A DNA stretch of 64,000 nt from CALEUX01 sp964608615 (GCA_964608615.1 CAZSQG010000003.1:1-64000), one strand, 5' to 3'; shown: positions 26,805 through 37,529, counted from the stretch's first letter. Program-made: numbers and translations. The notes: generated by a model from the sequence alone, not told the origin.

Positions 26805-29345
26805 TTAGTTCTTCGACTCTTTGGTTTTCGGTTCCTTTTTAGCAGGAGCTTGTTTAAAACTAACTATTTTTGTGATGATTTTTTCAGTTTCCTTGTCGAT
26901 ATCAACTTCAATAATATCTCCTTCGGTCACCGAGGCCTGTATGATTACTTCAGCCATTTCATCTTCCAAATATTTCTGTATGGCTCTTTTTAAAGGACGT
27001 GCGCCATATTGAACATCATATCCTTTTGATGCAATAAAATCTTTGGCTTCGTTAGATAGATTCAGTTTGTAGCCCAGACTTTCAACACGAGAATACAGAC
27101 CAGCCAATTCAATATCGATAATTTTGTGAATATCTGATTTGTCGAGATTATTAAAAATAACCACATCATCAATACGATTTAAAAATTCAGGAGCAAAGGC
27201 TTTTTTCAGAGCTTTTTCAATTACACTTCGTGCAAAATCATTATCACTTTTTGCACTTGTGGGTAAAAAGCCTACGCCTCGACCAAAATCTTTCAGCTCA
27301 CGTGTTCCTATATTGGAAGTCATTATAATAATTGTATTCTTAAAATCCACCCTACGTCCTAAACTATCGGTCAAACGACCTTCGTCTAATACCTGAAGCA
27401 TCAGGTTAAAAACATCAGGGTGAGCTTTTTCAATTTCATCCAACAATACAACCGAATAGGGGCGACGACGTACTTTTTCTGTTAATTGACCACCTTCTTC
27501 ATATCCAATGTATCCCGGAGGAGCTCCAACCAATCTCGACACACTGAATTTTTCCATGTATTCACTCATGTCAATACGAATAAGAGCATCGGCAGTATCA
27601 AATAAATACTGAGCAAGTATCTTGGCCAGATGTGTTTTACCAACTCCGGTAGGTCCCATAAAAATAAAGGATCCAATTGGTCGGTTAGGATCTTTCAATC
27701 CTGCACGGTTACGCTGAATAGCCTTAACAATCTTTTTAATAGCATCTTCCTGACCAACAACTTTTCCCTTGAGCTGGTCGGCCATTTTAAGCAATCTAAA
27801 TCCTTCAGCCTGAGCAACGCGTTGAACTGGTATACCAGTCATCATAGCAACAACTTCGGCTACTTTTTCGGCATCAACCGTTTCGCGATGTTGTTGAAGC
27901 TCGTCTTCCCACTGGTTTTTAGATTTTTCAAGTTCGTCAATTAGGGTTTTCTCCCTGTCGCGAAAACTGGCTGCCAATTCAAAATTTTGTGCTTTAACAG
28001 CCTTGATCTTATTTTCCTTTGTCTCTTCAATTTTCTTTTCAAGTTCCAAAATGGTTTCCGGAACAACAATATTCGAAATATGCACCCGCGAACCTGATTC
28101 ATCCAATGCATCAATGGCTTTATCAGGTAAATGACGATCGCTAATATAACGTTCAGTTAGTTTAACGCAGGCATCAATGGCTTCTGGAGTATAAATCACA
28201 TTATGATGATCCTCATATTTGCTTTTGATATTGTTTAGAATCTCAACAGTTTCATCAACAGATGTAGGTTCAACCATAACTTTCTGGAAACGGCGTTCCA
28301 ATGCTCCATCTTTTTCAATATGCTGGCGATATTCATCCAGCGTTGTGGCTCCAATACATTGAATTTCACCCCTGGCCAGCGCAGGCTTAAGCATATTAGC
28401 TGCATCAAGGGAGCCTGTGGCTCCACCCGCACCAACAATAGTGTGAATTTCATCAATAAATAATATGATACCTGGATTTTTCGACAGTTCGTTAAGAATA
28501 GCTTTCATACGCTCTTCAAACTGTCCCCTGTATTTGGTGCCTGCTACAATAGAAGCGAGATCAAGCGTTATTACACGTTTGTCAAATAATACCCTCGACA
28601 CTTTTTTTTCTATGATACGCAGAGCTAAACCCTCAGCAATGGCTGATTTACCAACGCCTGGTTCTCCAATAAGTATTGGATTATTCTTTTTTCGCCTGCT
28701 AAGGATCTGAGCCAATCGTTCTATTTCACGCTCACGACCAACAATAGGATCCAAACGGCCTTCTTCAGCTGCTTTGGTTATATCAATACCAAAATTATCC
28801 AGAACTGGTGTTTCACTGGTGGTTTTGCCGGCAGCTTGTTTTGGCCCTTCATGACCTGAACTCCCAAATGGACTATCCTGATCATCATCTTCGGGCATTT
28901 CCGATTTTGCAACCGGAGTTTGTCGTGTGAGGATCTGTTTTAGCTGCTCATATTTAACGTTGTATTCTTCCATAATTATCGAAATTGGTCCATGTGTATC
29001 TCTTAATAGTGCTAATAAAAGATGAATAGTGGTTACTTTTTCACTTTTAAAAGCTCTTGCTTCAAGATGAACAAGCTTTAATATCTGCTCTGTTGATTTT
29101 AAAAGAGGTAAATGGGGAATATTGTTCAAAGGTTGATTGCTTTTTAACTTCTCTTCAATGGATTCACGTACTTGAAAAGGATCAACTTTTAAACGTTCGA
29201 GCAAACGTAACGCTTTCCCTTCAGGTTGACGTAACAACCCCAACATCAGGTGCTCAGGAGCAATAAACTGATTCCCTAACCGAAGCGCCTCTTCGCGGCT
29301 GAATGTTAAAACATCCCTTACACGGGACGAAAAATTTAAATCCAT
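26805..29345 (-). CDS. clpC: ATP-dependent Clp protease ATP-binding subunit ClpC
   Basis: An 846-residue AAA+ unfoldase for the ClpP protease. Order: double Clp N domain (about 1-145), linker, AAA1 with GEPGVGKSAIAEG (about 215-227) and FIDEIHTIVGAG, a UVR/coiled-coil middle domain (KIKAVKAQNFELAASFRDREK, about 430-450), AAA2 with GPTGVGKTHLAK (about 560) and a C-terminal sensor domain ending in a lysine/glutamate-rich tail. The short middle domain marks it as ClpC rather than ClpB. It is divergent from gyrA. Confidence 0.94.
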   Translation of the reverse strand: MDLNFSSRVRDVLTFSREEALRLGNQFIAPEHLMLGLLRQPEGKALRLLERLKVDPFQVRESIEEKLKSNQPLNNIPHLPLLKSTEQILKLVHLEARAFKSEKVTTIHLLLALLRDTHGPISIIMEEYNVKYEQLKQILTRQTPVAKSEMPEDDDQDSPFGSSGHEGPKQAAGKTTSETPVLDNFGIDITKAAEEGRLDPIVGREREIERLAQILSRRKKNNPILIGEPGVGKSAIAEGLALRIIEKKVSRVLFDKRVITLDLASIVAGTKYRGQFEERMKAILNELSKNPGIILFIDEIHTIVGAGGATGSLDAANMLKPALARGEIQCIGATTLDEYRQHIEKDGALERRFQKVMVEPTSVDETVEILNNIKSKYEDHHNVIYTPEAIDACVKLTERYISDRHLPDKAIDALDESGSRVHISNIVVPETILELEKKIEETKENKIKAVKAQNFELAASFRDREKTLIDELEKSKNQWEDELQQHRETVDAEKVAEVVAMMTGIPVQRVAQAEGFRLLKMADQLKGKVVGQEDAIKKIVKAIQRNRAGLKDPNRPIGSFIFMGPTGVGKTHLAKILAQYLFDTADALIRIDMSEYMEKFSVSRLVGAPPGYIGYEEGGQLTEKVRRRPYSVVLLDEIEKAHPDVFNLMLQVLDEGRLTDSLGRRVDFKNTIIIMTSNIGTRELKDFGRGVGFLPTSAKSDNDFARSVIEKALKKAFAPEFLNRIDDVVIFNNLDKSDIHKIIDIELAGLYSRVESLGYKLNLSNEAKDFIASKGYDVQYGARPLKRAIQKYLEDEMAEVIIQASVTEGDIIEVDIDKETEKIITKIVSFKQAPAKKEPKTKESKN

Positions 29346-29425
29346 ATTATTATTATTCTACTTCTAATTATTTTTCAGACGCCTAAAATGGTCTTTTTAA
29401 AACAATTTCACAAACAATTATGCAT

Positions 29426-29433
29426 CAAAAATA
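29426..29433 (-). promoter_or_regulatory. Possible -7 promoter box for clpC
   Basis: The minus strand reads TATTTTTG, a TAnnTTTG match about 80 bases upstream of the clpC start. No -33 box is evident. Confidence 0.35.
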
Positions 29434-29591
29434 GTACAATTTAAATTATTATAACATATTTGAACCTGTTAATAAAATCAAAGGTTCTGGATTTTAAAGT
29501 TACGTAAGAAATGATTAATTTAGAGCGTTCAAAAGAAAGGGTCATTTGAAGGCCTTTTTTTTTGATCCAGACTCATCTAAAGATACTTTAA

Positions 29592-32123
29592 ATGATTGAA
29601 GGAGAAAAAATTATTAAAATTGACATTGAGGAGGAGATGAAGTCAGCCTACATTGATTATTCAATGTCGGTTATCGTTTCCCGCGCTTTGCCGGATATTC
29701 GTGATGGTTTAAAACCTGTTCACCGTAGGGTACTGTTTGGTATGAATGACCTTGGCGTAAATGCCGGCAAGTCTTATAAAAAATCGGCCCGTATTGTGGG
29801 TGAGGTTTTAGGTAAATATCACCCGCATGGTGATTCATCTGTCTATTATGCTATGGTGCGTATGGCACAGTATTGGTCAATGCGATATCCACTGGTTGAC
29901 GGTCAGGGTAACTTTGGTTCGGTCGACGGTGATAGCCCTGCAGCTATGCGTTATACTGAAGCCAGGCTTGCTCGCATAGCCGAGGAAGTATTGATTGATA
30001 TCGATAAGGATACTGTTGATTTCCAACCTAACTTCGATGATTCATTAAAAGAACCGACTGTTTTGCCAACCAGAATTCCACTTTTATTGGTTAATGGTAC
30101 ATCAGGTATTGCTGTTGGAATGGCTACTAATATGCCCCCTCATAATTTGTCGGATACAGTAGATGCAACTATTGCCTATATAGATAATCCGGAAATAGAT
30201 ATTGATGGTTTGGTGCATATAATTAAAGCGCCCGATTTTCCAACGGGAGGTATAATATACGGATACCAGGGAGTAAAAGAATCATATGCAACGGGGCGCG
30301 GACGTGTTATTGTTCGTGCTAAAACTGAGATTGAAACCGACTCACACGGCAGGGAAAAAATTATTATTTCTGAAATACCGTACCTTGTTAATAAGGCCGA
30401 ATTGATTATGAAAATCGCCGACCTTGTTAATGAAAAGAAAATCGACGGTATTTCGAATGTAAATGATGAATCGGACCGTGATGGAATGCGCATTGTTATT
30501 GATTTAAAAAGAGATACTATTGCAAATGTGGTTCTTAATCATCTTTATAAGAATACAGCACTTCAATCTTCTTTTGGTGTTAATAATATTGCATTGGTTA
30601 AGGGCCGACCTCAGTTATTAAACTTAAAAGAGCTGATCTCTTGTTTTGTCGATCACCGGCATGATGTTGTTACACGACGTACTCGTTATGAACTCGATCA
30701 GGCTGAGAAAAGAGGTCACATTCTGGAAGGGCTAATAATTGCAAGTGATAATATTGATGAAGTTATCAGCATAATAAAAGCAGCTCAAACACCTGATGAA
30801 GCACGTGAAAACCTTATTAAAAGGTTTGGCCTCTCTGAGATTCAATCTCGTGCAATAGTTGATATGCGTTTACGTCAGTTAACCGGGCTGGAACAGGATA
30901 AACTGCGTAGCGAGTATGACGCCTTAATGAAAGAAATCCATCGCTTACGTGATATTCTTGAAAATTTGCACCTGCGAATGGAAATCATTAAACAGGAATT
31001 GCTGGATGTTAAAAGTAAATATAAAGATTCAAGACGTACTCAGATTGTTTACGCATCGGAGGAGTTTAATCCTGAAGATTTTTATGCTGATGACGAAATG
31101 ATTATTACCATTTCGCGCCTGGGTTATATAAAACGAACTCCACTTATTGAATTTAAAACTCAAAATAGGGGTGGAGTAGGATCAAAAGGATCTTCCACCA
31201 GAGATGAGGACTTTATTGAACATATTTATCCGGCATCGATGCATCATACTATGCTCTTTTTTACTAAGAAGGGTCGATGCTTTTGGCTTAAGGTTTATGA
31301 AATTCCTGAAGGTGCTAAAAATACTAAAGGTCGCGCTATACAAAATCTTCTGAATATTGAGCCCGATGATACGGTAAAAGCTTTTATTAGGGTAAAACAG
31401 CTCACAACTGATATTGATTTTATTAATTCGCATTATATTATAATGGGTACTCGCAAAGGTGTGATTAAGAAATCGCTTCTGGCCGATTATTCACGACCGC
31501 GTCAAAATGGTGTAAATGCTATAACTATTCGCGAAGATGACGAGTTAATACAGGCACGATTAACCAATGGCCGAAATGAAATTTTGATGGCAACCAGATT
31601 AGGACGGGCTATTAGATTTAACGAATCAACAGTTCGTTCTGTGGGTCGTACAGGCCAGGGTGTCAAGGGTATAACTCTTGGTTCAGCCAAGGATGAAGTT
31701 GTTGGCATGGTTTGTGTCAAGAACATGACTGAAGATATATTGGTTGTATCTGAAAAAGGCTATGGAAAACGTTCCAAAGTAGAGGATTACCGTATTACAA
31801 ATCGTGGAGGTAAAGGTGTAAAAACCATGAAGATAACTGCAAAAACGGGTGATCTGATAACCATTAAAAGTGTAACTGATGAAAACGACTTGATGATTAT
31901 TAATAAATCAGGTATTACTATTAGGCTTTCGGTTGCTAATGTAAGGACTACTGGAAGGGCTACTCAAGGAGTCAGATTCATTAATCTTGATAAAAAACAG
32001 GATGAAATTGCCGCTGTTGCAAAGGTTTTGGCTGAAACACATGATGATGAAGACGAGCTGTTAATCGATTCTGTTGAAGAAGTTGATGAGTCGCTTGAGC
32101 AAGATGAGTCGGGAGATATTTAG
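29592..32123 (+). CDS. gyrA: DNA gyrase subunit A
   Basis: DNA-cleaving subunit of gyrase, 843 residues. The catalytic tyrosine lies in AAMRYTEARL; the winged-helix quinolone-determining region reads HPHGDSSVYYAMVRMAQ. The C-terminal beta-pinwheel repeats are visible, including the GyrA-box motif QNRGGVGSKG (about residue 523) and further RGGKGVKTM blades, separating it from ParC. An acidic tail ends the protein. The position aligned with E. coli Asp87 is Tyr here. It is divergent from clpC and precedes a TPR gene. Confidence 0.95.
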   Translation: MIEGEKIIKIDIEEEMKSAYIDYSMSVIVSRALPDIRDGLKPVHRRVLFGMNDLGVNAGKSYKKSARIVGEVLGKYHPHGDSSVYYAMVRMAQYWSMRYPLVDGQGNFGSVDGDSPAAMRYTEARLARIAEEVLIDIDKDTVDFQPNFDDSLKEPTVLPTRIPLLLVNGTSGIAVGMATNMPPHNLSDTVDATIAYIDNPEIDIDGLVHIIKAPDFPTGGIIYGYQGVKESYATGRGRVIVRAKTEIETDSHGREKIIISEIPYLVNKAELIMKIADLVNEKKIDGISNVNDESDRDGMRIVIDLKRDTIANVVLNHLYKNTALQSSFGVNNIALVKGRPQLLNLKELISCFVDHRHDVVTRRTRYELDQAEKRGHILEGLIIASDNIDEVISIIKAAQTPDEARENLIKRFGLSEIQSRAIVDMRLRQLTGLEQDKLRSEYDALMKEIHRLRDILENLHLRMEIIKQELLDVKSKYKDSRRTQIVYASEEFNPEDFYADDEMIITISRLGYIKRTPLIEFKTQNRGGVGSKGSSTRDEDFIEHIYPASMHHTMLFFTKKGRCFWLKVYEIPEGAKNTKGRAIQNLLNIEPDDTVKAFIRVKQLTTDIDFINSHYIIMGTRKGVIKKSLLADYSRPRQNGVNAITIREDDELIQARLTNGRNEILMATRLGRAIRFNESTVRSVGRTGQGVKGITLGSAKDEVVGMVCVKNMTEDILVVSEKGYGKRSKVEDYRITNRGGKGVKTMKITAKTGDLITIKSVTDENDLMIINKSGITIRLSVANVRTTGRATQGVRFINLDKKQDEIAAVAKVLAETHDDEDELLIDSVEEVDESLEQDESGDI

Positions 32124-32210
32124 CTGATTTGATTAATAACAGTGTTTTTTTATATACTAATTATTGTATTTTTGATTAAGACAAAAAATAATTTTCAAAA
32201 ACTGAAAACA

Positions 32211-33386
32211 ATGAAAAAATTACTATTGGTATGTATTGCAATCTTTGCAGTCTCATCCGTATTTGGTCAACGTGGAAAGGTTACTGCTGCTGCAGCATTC
32301 ATTGATAATGGTGATTTAAGTGCTGCAAAACAACGTATTGATGAAGCGTTACTTGACCCGGTATCAAAAGAGTGGCCTAAAACATATATTGTAGGTGCTC
32401 GTTTGGCTGCTGAGGAATATAAGAAAAATAAGGATAAAGAAGAAATTCTTAAAGCAGGTGATTATTATTTAAAAGCAATTGAACTAGATCAAAAAGGCGA
32501 TGCTAAGGGTAAAGGTATTGGCAAATTTGCCAATGAGATTAAGATGAACATAAGCTTGTTTGTACCTAATCTTCAAAATGCAGGTATCGAGGCTTTTAAT
32601 GCTGAGGATTTTAGTTTTTCGATGAAGGTATTCGAACGTGTTGCTGCGCTTAACGGATCTTCTATTTTCCAAGTTGCTGGTAAACCCGCTGTTGTTGATT
32701 CTGTGTTTATTTATTATACTGCCTTGTCGGGCTTGAGGAGTAGTAACTGGGCCAAAGCTGAGGAGTATTTTAATAAAAGCATTGAATTAAAGTATGGTCA
32801 AGGGGATCCTGTTTTATTATTACATGAGGTTTATACATCATCAGGCGATTCATCTAAAATTTGTCAAAACCTGAAAACAGGTATAGAGCTTTTTCCTCAG
32901 GATGATAGAATTATGATGCAGTTAATTAATTATTATTTAAGTACTAAACAAAACGAGGAGGCACTTGAATATCTTAATTCTGCGATAGAAAAAGATTCAC
33001 AAAATTATAGCTATTACTTTGTACGTGGGTTCTTATTTGAAAATAACAAGGATTTTGAAAAAGCTGAAACCGAGTATTTAAAGGCTATTGAGATTAAACC
33101 TGATTATTATGAGCCATTGATTAGTCTTGGGGTTATATATTTCAACCGCGGTGCTGAACAAACCAGAATAGCTCAGGATATTACTGATTTCAAAAAATAT
33201 GAGGCTGCTATGGCAGAATCCTTAAAACATTTTGAACAATCTCTTCCTTATGTAGAACGTGCTGATTCAGCGAAACCAAATGAAGAACATGTTTTAGAGA
33301 CTTTGAAAAGTTTGTATTATCGTCTTGAGATGATGGATAAATACAATGAGATTAATGAGAGAATTGAAAGTTTGAAAAAAGAATAA
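32211..33386 (+). CDS. Exported TPR-repeat protein
   Basis: ATG at 32211 begins a clear signal peptide (MKKLLLVCIAIFAVSSVFGQ), preferred to an upstream in-frame start at 32142. The 391-residue product consists of TPR-like helical pairs, clearest at YYFVRGFLFENNKDFEKAE...AIEIKPDYYEPLISLGVIYFNRG near the C-terminus. It begins 87 bases after gyrA, so it could be co-transcribed with it. Periplasmic scaffold role is assumed from fold only. Confidence 0.8.
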   Translation: MKKLLLVCIAIFAVSSVFGQRGKVTAAAAFIDNGDLSAAKQRIDEALLDPVSKEWPKTYIVGARLAAEEYKKNKDKEEILKAGDYYLKAIELDQKGDAKGKGIGKFANEIKMNISLFVPNLQNAGIEAFNAEDFSFSMKVFERVAALNGSSIFQVAGKPAVVDSVFIYYTALSGLRSSNWAKAEEYFNKSIELKYGQGDPVLLLHEVYTSSGDSSKICQNLKTGIELFPQDDRIMMQLINYYLSTKQNEEALEYLNSAIEKDSQNYSYYFVRGFLFENNKDFEKAETEYLKAIEIKPDYYEPLISLGVIYFNRGAEQTRIAQDITDFKKYEAAMAESLKHFEQSLPYVERADSAKPNEEHVLETLKSLYYRLEMMDKYNEINERIESLKKE

Positions 33387-33398
33387 TTAGAAATGAAG

Positions 33399-33420
33399 AC
33401 CGGAGAAATTCTCCGGTTTT
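33399..33420 (+). terminator. Rho-independent terminator
   Basis: ACCGGAG (33399-33405), loop AAATT, CTCCGGT (33411-33417), then TTT. It lies 12 bases past the TPR gene stop. The T run is short. Confidence 0.75.
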
Positions 33421-33844
33421 CTAAAACGTATTCAATTTATCATAATAGCAATTATAAGACAAGGGCGGAATTGCTTAATATTGTATTGATATAATCATAC
33501 AGTACCATGATGTAGTCGCATATGGTATGCATTTTTCATCCTTCTATAGCTTTTCAGAACTTTGGCCTGTCAATAATAACGAAACAAAAACTGACAGTAG
33601 AATTTAGAAGTTTCTAGTTTTTATCCTTATGAGATCTATGCTACTTTTGCTGTAGTAAACCAAGCTGTTCACAAAGACCAATAAAACTAATAAAAACTTA
33701 AATAAAGAAATACGAAATAAAGAAACTAATAGAAGATTTGAGTTTTATCCAACAATACCGATTGAGTTTCTAAGTATGTATTTTATAACAATAACCTATA
33801 ATGCAACCCATATTTAGTATTGTTAAGATACACCTGAAGTTGAT
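33421..33844. other. Intergenic region, no gene recognised
   Basis: About 420 AT-rich bases between convergent genes, with no reading frame, hairpin or known RNA recognised. Confidence 0.5.
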
Positions 33845-35173
33845 TTAAAATACAACCACATTTCTCTTAGAAGTTGTTTCCTTAATTGATGCTAGTTCAA
33901 AAAGGTCACGTTGAGGCCAATTAGTGGTTTTAGCAATGCATTGATCCATTGCCGAATGCATATCGTTAGCAAAAGCAGGCCCTTTCCAATTTGAGCTATT
34001 TAGCAATATAACATAGGCTACGCCATCCATTCTTCTAACCATAAGTGTGGAAGTTCCAGATAAAGTACCTGTTCTATACCAAAAATTACTAGCCACTCCT
34101 CTCCATCCAAGCGGATCAAAACCTGGACCCACAGGATTTGTCATAATAGTAATGCTTTCTTCATTCAATATATCAGGTTGAGTTGGTAAGCCGTCAATTG
34201 CTAGCATAAATTTCAGTAAATCAGTAGCTGAAGCAATCCATCCACCTGCTGCTCCCAATGTATGAATGTCATTACCACCATACGAACTTTTAACTTTTTG
34301 CCCACTCCCTGAATAATCTTCTACAAGATTTCTATCATCAGGCTCATAATATTTCACTTCAAGCTCATGACGCTCCTCTGGATAACTACCACCTAAACGC
34401 ATATCAAAAATACCTAAAGGATACAGCACCATAGCTTTAATAAAGGATTCGTAATCCAAACCTGTAACTTTTTCTATAACTTTCCCAAGAATAACGTAGC
34501 CCAGGTTAGAATATGAAGACCTGCTCCCGGGGGTAAAATGAAGTCTTTTCTCAAGCATGAAACTAATGATATCCTCATCAGAAACAGGTAATTTCTTGCC
34601 TTTAGCCTGCGAAATTACCTGAGGCATAAACATGGGATCACCCCAGCGATTTGTCCAACCGCCCGAATGGTTTAAAAGATGAACTACTTCAATATTTTCA
34701 ACTCTGCTGTCGAGGTAATTGCAAAAAGGATCATCAGGAAGTATTCCGTTTGGGCCAAAGACCTTTTGATTAAGGTTAAGTTGTCCACTCTCAACAAGTT
34801 TCATAACTCCAACAGCCGTTATTAGTTTTGAAATACTTGCTACTCTAAATAAATGATAGGGCTCTGTATTCACTTTATTTTCTTTATCAGCAAATCCATA
34901 TCCCTTGGCAAAAACCATTTTACCTTCTTTGGCAATAGCAACAGAGGCTCCTGCCATGTTACTCTTATTAAGAAAACGATTAATGCTATTATCAATAAAA
35001 GAAAAACTAATATCTTCCGAAAAGAATCCTGAAATACGTAAAGATTCAGCCACTGGAATGGGCGGAGTAAACTCGTTACCAAATGTTTCGATGGATGGAC
35101 CCATTTGGTATTTTGCTGTCATACCTATTGTAAGGCCGAAAGCTGTTAATAAAATTTTGTGCTTAATGGTCAT
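33845..35173 (-). CDS. Class-C beta-lactamase-like serine hydrolase
   Basis: A 442-residue protein of the beta-lactamase/penicillin-binding-protein superfamily (S12 type). The SxxK motif is in FRVASISKLITAVG, YxN in SSYSNLGYVILG and the third motif is RTGTLSGTS. The N-terminus (KHKILLTAFGLTIGMTA) looks like a signal peptide or anchor, so it probably works in the periplasm. Similar proteins include esterases and D-amino peptidases; true beta-lactamase activity should not be assumed. It stands alone, between two long intergenic regions. Confidence 0.85.
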   Translation of the reverse strand: MTIKHKILLTAFGLTIGMTAKYQMGPSIETFGNEFTPPIPVAESLRISGFFSEDISFSFIDNSINRFLNKSNMAGASVAIAKEGKMVFAKGYGFADKENKVNTEPYHLFRVASISKLITAVGVMKLVESGQLNLNQKVFGPNGILPDDPFCNYLDSRVENIEVVHLLNHSGGWTNRWGDPMFMPQVISQAKGKKLPVSDEDIISFMLEKRLHFTPGSRSSYSNLGYVILGKVIEKVTGLDYESFIKAMVLYPLGIFDMRLGGSYPEERHELEVKYYEPDDRNLVEDYSGSGQKVKSSYGGNDIHTLGAAGGWIASATDLLKFMLAIDGLPTQPDILNEESITIMTNPVGPGFDPLGWRGVASNFWYRTGTLSGTSTLMVRRMDGVAYVILLNSSNWKGPAFANDMHSAMDQCIAKTTNWPQRDLFELASIKETTSKRNVVVF

Positions 35174-35400
35174 TCTTGCCTTTTGTTATTCAGCTACAAA
35201 AATACGTTATTCTATGCAAAAATGTTTAAAAAATAAACGAGATGTTTGTTAAAACAGCAGGTTCTTTGTTTTCACCGTTGCTTAGTAGATCTTATACTGT
35301 AACTGTTTGTATTTGTTTCAGTTATTGGATAGTTTTTATTTTTGATGTTAAGCTCGTACCTGATTTTTCTATAAAAAACACATAAGCCTTTTATGAATTA

Positions 35401-36663
35401 TCATTTAAGGTTAATAATATCTTTACGTCTTATAACCATCAATGTCAGTCGCATGCCAATTATAAGCCACACGGGCAATAGAGACATTGGAATATATTGT
35501 TGAAACAAATAAAAGAAAAGCATTGTAACTAATATTCCTGCAAGCAGCATGAAATAAACGGGTAATAAAGATTTAATGGCTCTTTTGCCCCCAAAAACAA
35601 TAATCAGATGCAATGGATTGGCCCATAAAATATGCCAGTTTGGTCCGGTTACTGTATGTTCGGTGAAAAACCAAAGAAAAGTAATTAGAAGCCCAATTAC
35701 ACTGGTTGTTGAAAATAAAAGCACATCTAACCATCTTGTACTTTTACGTTTTTTTATCCCAATCCAGGTTATAAAAAAAACAACGACAGCTCCAAACCAA
35801 AACCATAAGGATGGTTTAATTGGATCAGGTGATTCTTGTTCCTTAAATTCAATCAAAGCCTTGGTAGATGCAACAACCCCACTTCCATCAGTTATTCTGG
35901 TTGAATTACGGAATTGCATCATCAGATAATCGGGTAAAAACTGAATGGATTCTCCATCAACATAATCATCGGTGGGCTCACCAAGAATCAAATCCAATCC
36001 CAGCTTAGTCCAAGGTTTTTTTATTAAATACCTTCCAATGGCTTGGCGGTAACTCATTTTTCCTTCAGGTTCTTTTGGAAAGGAATTAAAACGAACTCCT
36101 CCCAACACATTATTAACAGCCATATCGCGTATGCGCGTGGCACAGTTATCAAAGAAAAAGTGGTAATGATAATAACGATTCTCGGGCTGGGCATTAACCA
36201 TAAGCGCCTTAAACAGCTCGTTCTTTTCTGTTTCGTTGATTTTCAGTACTTGTTCCCAAACTGAACGCTTGTCACTAATATACTCGTACAAAAAACTGTT
36301 ATAAGTAGTACCGGCCACCATATAGTTTAACTGCCCACGAAGAAATTTCAGATAGAAATTGTGAGTATTAAAATCGAATATCCCGTAATTAAAAACATAG
36401 TCAATATTATTTGCCGGATCATTGATCCTAATGGCACTGTGACCAAAAATACTATACAACTCATCACCTGGTGCACATGTGAGAATGGATACTTTTGCAT
36501 TGCTTGAAAGCTGAGCTCTTACAGAGCTAAAACTATTTAACAATATTAAGAGCAGTACGATCGCATATTTGGTTGTCGATTTACCTTGTAGAAATAATAA
36601 AATGGAGTTTTTGTATAAAGACTTAGCTTTTGCGCAAGGGTAAAGGGTTTTAATGTTAATCAT
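35401..36663 (-). CDS. Lnb-type (DUF4105) lipoprotein N-acyltransferase family protein
   Basis: A 420-residue envelope protein. After a hydrophobic export segment (IVLLLILLNSFSSVRAQ, about 33-50) comes a DUF4105 domain with LTCAPGDELYSIFGHSAIRI and, later, FFFDNCATRIRD; the His and Cys in these blocks look like a papain-like pair. The last 140 residues hold about four membrane helices and a basic cytosolic tail. The family contains Lnb, which N-acylates lipoproteins in Bacteroidota lacking Lnt. The start is uncertain because a 30-residue tail precedes the signal segment. lgt lies about 25 kb away in the same window, not linked. Confidence 0.75.
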   Translation of the reverse strand: MINIKTLYPCAKAKSLYKNSILLFLQGKSTTKYAIVLLLILLNSFSSVRAQLSSNAKVSILTCAPGDELYSIFGHSAIRINDPANNIDYVFNYGIFDFNTHNFYLKFLRGQLNYMVAGTTYNSFLYEYISDKRSVWEQVLKINETEKNELFKALMVNAQPENRYYHYHFFFDNCATRIRDMAVNNVLGGVRFNSFPKEPEGKMSYRQAIGRYLIKKPWTKLGLDLILGEPTDDYVDGESIQFLPDYLMMQFRNSTRITDGSGVVASTKALIEFKEQESPDPIKPSLWFWFGAVVVFFITWIGIKKRKSTRWLDVLLFSTTSVIGLLITFLWFFTEHTVTGPNWHILWANPLHLIIVFGGKRAIKSLLPVYFMLLAGILVTMLFFYLFQQYIPMSLLPVWLIIGMRLTLMVIRRKDIINLK

Positions 36664-36718
36664 AGGTGATTTTTTTTGCTAATATAAGCAAAATTGAAAA
36701 AAGACAATGATTACAATG

Positions 36719-37300
36719 CTATAGGATTAGACTATATAGCTTTTTTTTCACTACCCTAAAAACTAATAATGGTTGAACATTGAAGAATCGCCTTGTATTT
36801 ACATATGTAAACCACCATTGAGTTAGACTAAAATCAATTACGGATACATCTGTGTACTTGATCTTAGTTGTAAATAAAGGAATTAAGTGTACACGTGTAA
36901 ACAGGTTTGCGTTTCCCTTTCCATAATGATTTTCTTTATTTGAAAAGGTTTTATTTGTACTTTTTTTAAACCATATTGTTTTATTAATCAATGTGTGCAT
37001 ACAATTATAGATTGTTCCAGGCAGTTGATTAGTCTTTACAAGTAAACTAATTATAAACTGGTGCATATTGTGAATTAATAAATCATGATTTACCATCCAC
37101 TGATGATAGTAATAAAGGTAAATAACTACACTTGCTTGTGGGCGAAGCATCATCAATGATGTTGTATTCCATTGTCTCGATTGGTCTGAATATATGGGAT
37201 CATCAAAGAAATCCATTATCCAGGAACTTAAGACCTCTTCTATTATGCGGATTTTATTTTGTATAGAACAAAATGATGGTTTACTAATAATGAAATTCAT
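36719..37300 (-). CDS. Hypothetical protein, doubtful
   Basis: An open frame of 193 codons with a normal start and many Phe, Tyr, Asn and Lys residues. I recognise no domain, signal peptide or membrane segment. The central part (about residues 30-115) has regular hydrophobic spacing like helices, which favours a real gene; the composition of the C-terminal half resembles translated AT-rich non-coding DNA. A palindrome of the XRE-associated type (36798-36811) lies inside it. It may be a real, fast-evolving gene or a chance frame. Confidence 0.3.
   Translation of the reverse strand: MNFIISKPSFCSIQNKIRIIEEVLSSWIMDFFDDPIYSDQSRQWNTTSLMMLRPQASVVIYLYYYHQWMVNHDLLIHNMHQFIISLLVKTNQLPGTIYNCMHTLINKTIWFKKSTNKTFSNKENHYGKGNANLFTRVHLIPLFTTKIKYTDVSVIDFSLTQWWFTYVNTRRFFNVQPLLVFRVVKKKLYSLIL
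36798..36811. promoter_or_regulatory. TTTACATATGTAAA palindrome (site 1)
   Basis: Perfect 14-bp palindrome, the best copy of a motif found four more times between 40.3 and 41.7 kb. A related TACACGTGTA is at 36890-36899. It is a candidate binding site for the XRE regulator. Confidence 0.4.
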
Positions 37301-37529
37301 AACTTTATTATTTACTTAATTATTGTTCGTTATTAAGCAAAGACACTAAAATATTAATTTATCGATAAACAAATATAATGGGTTATAATATTGTTGTATA
37401 GTTTATTAAGTTAATAGTATGTTTTCTTAAGTAAATTGAATTGCTTAATACAAACTTAATTTGTGCTTATCTGTTTGCTTAATTAGTATCTTAATTCTAT
37501 TTTTATACTTAATTATCCAGGTATTTACC

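Noticed and set aside
33845..35173. Calling the serine hydrolase a resistance beta-lactamase
   Set aside because: The motifs are those of a broad hydrolase family; nothing indicates antibiotic hydrolysis.
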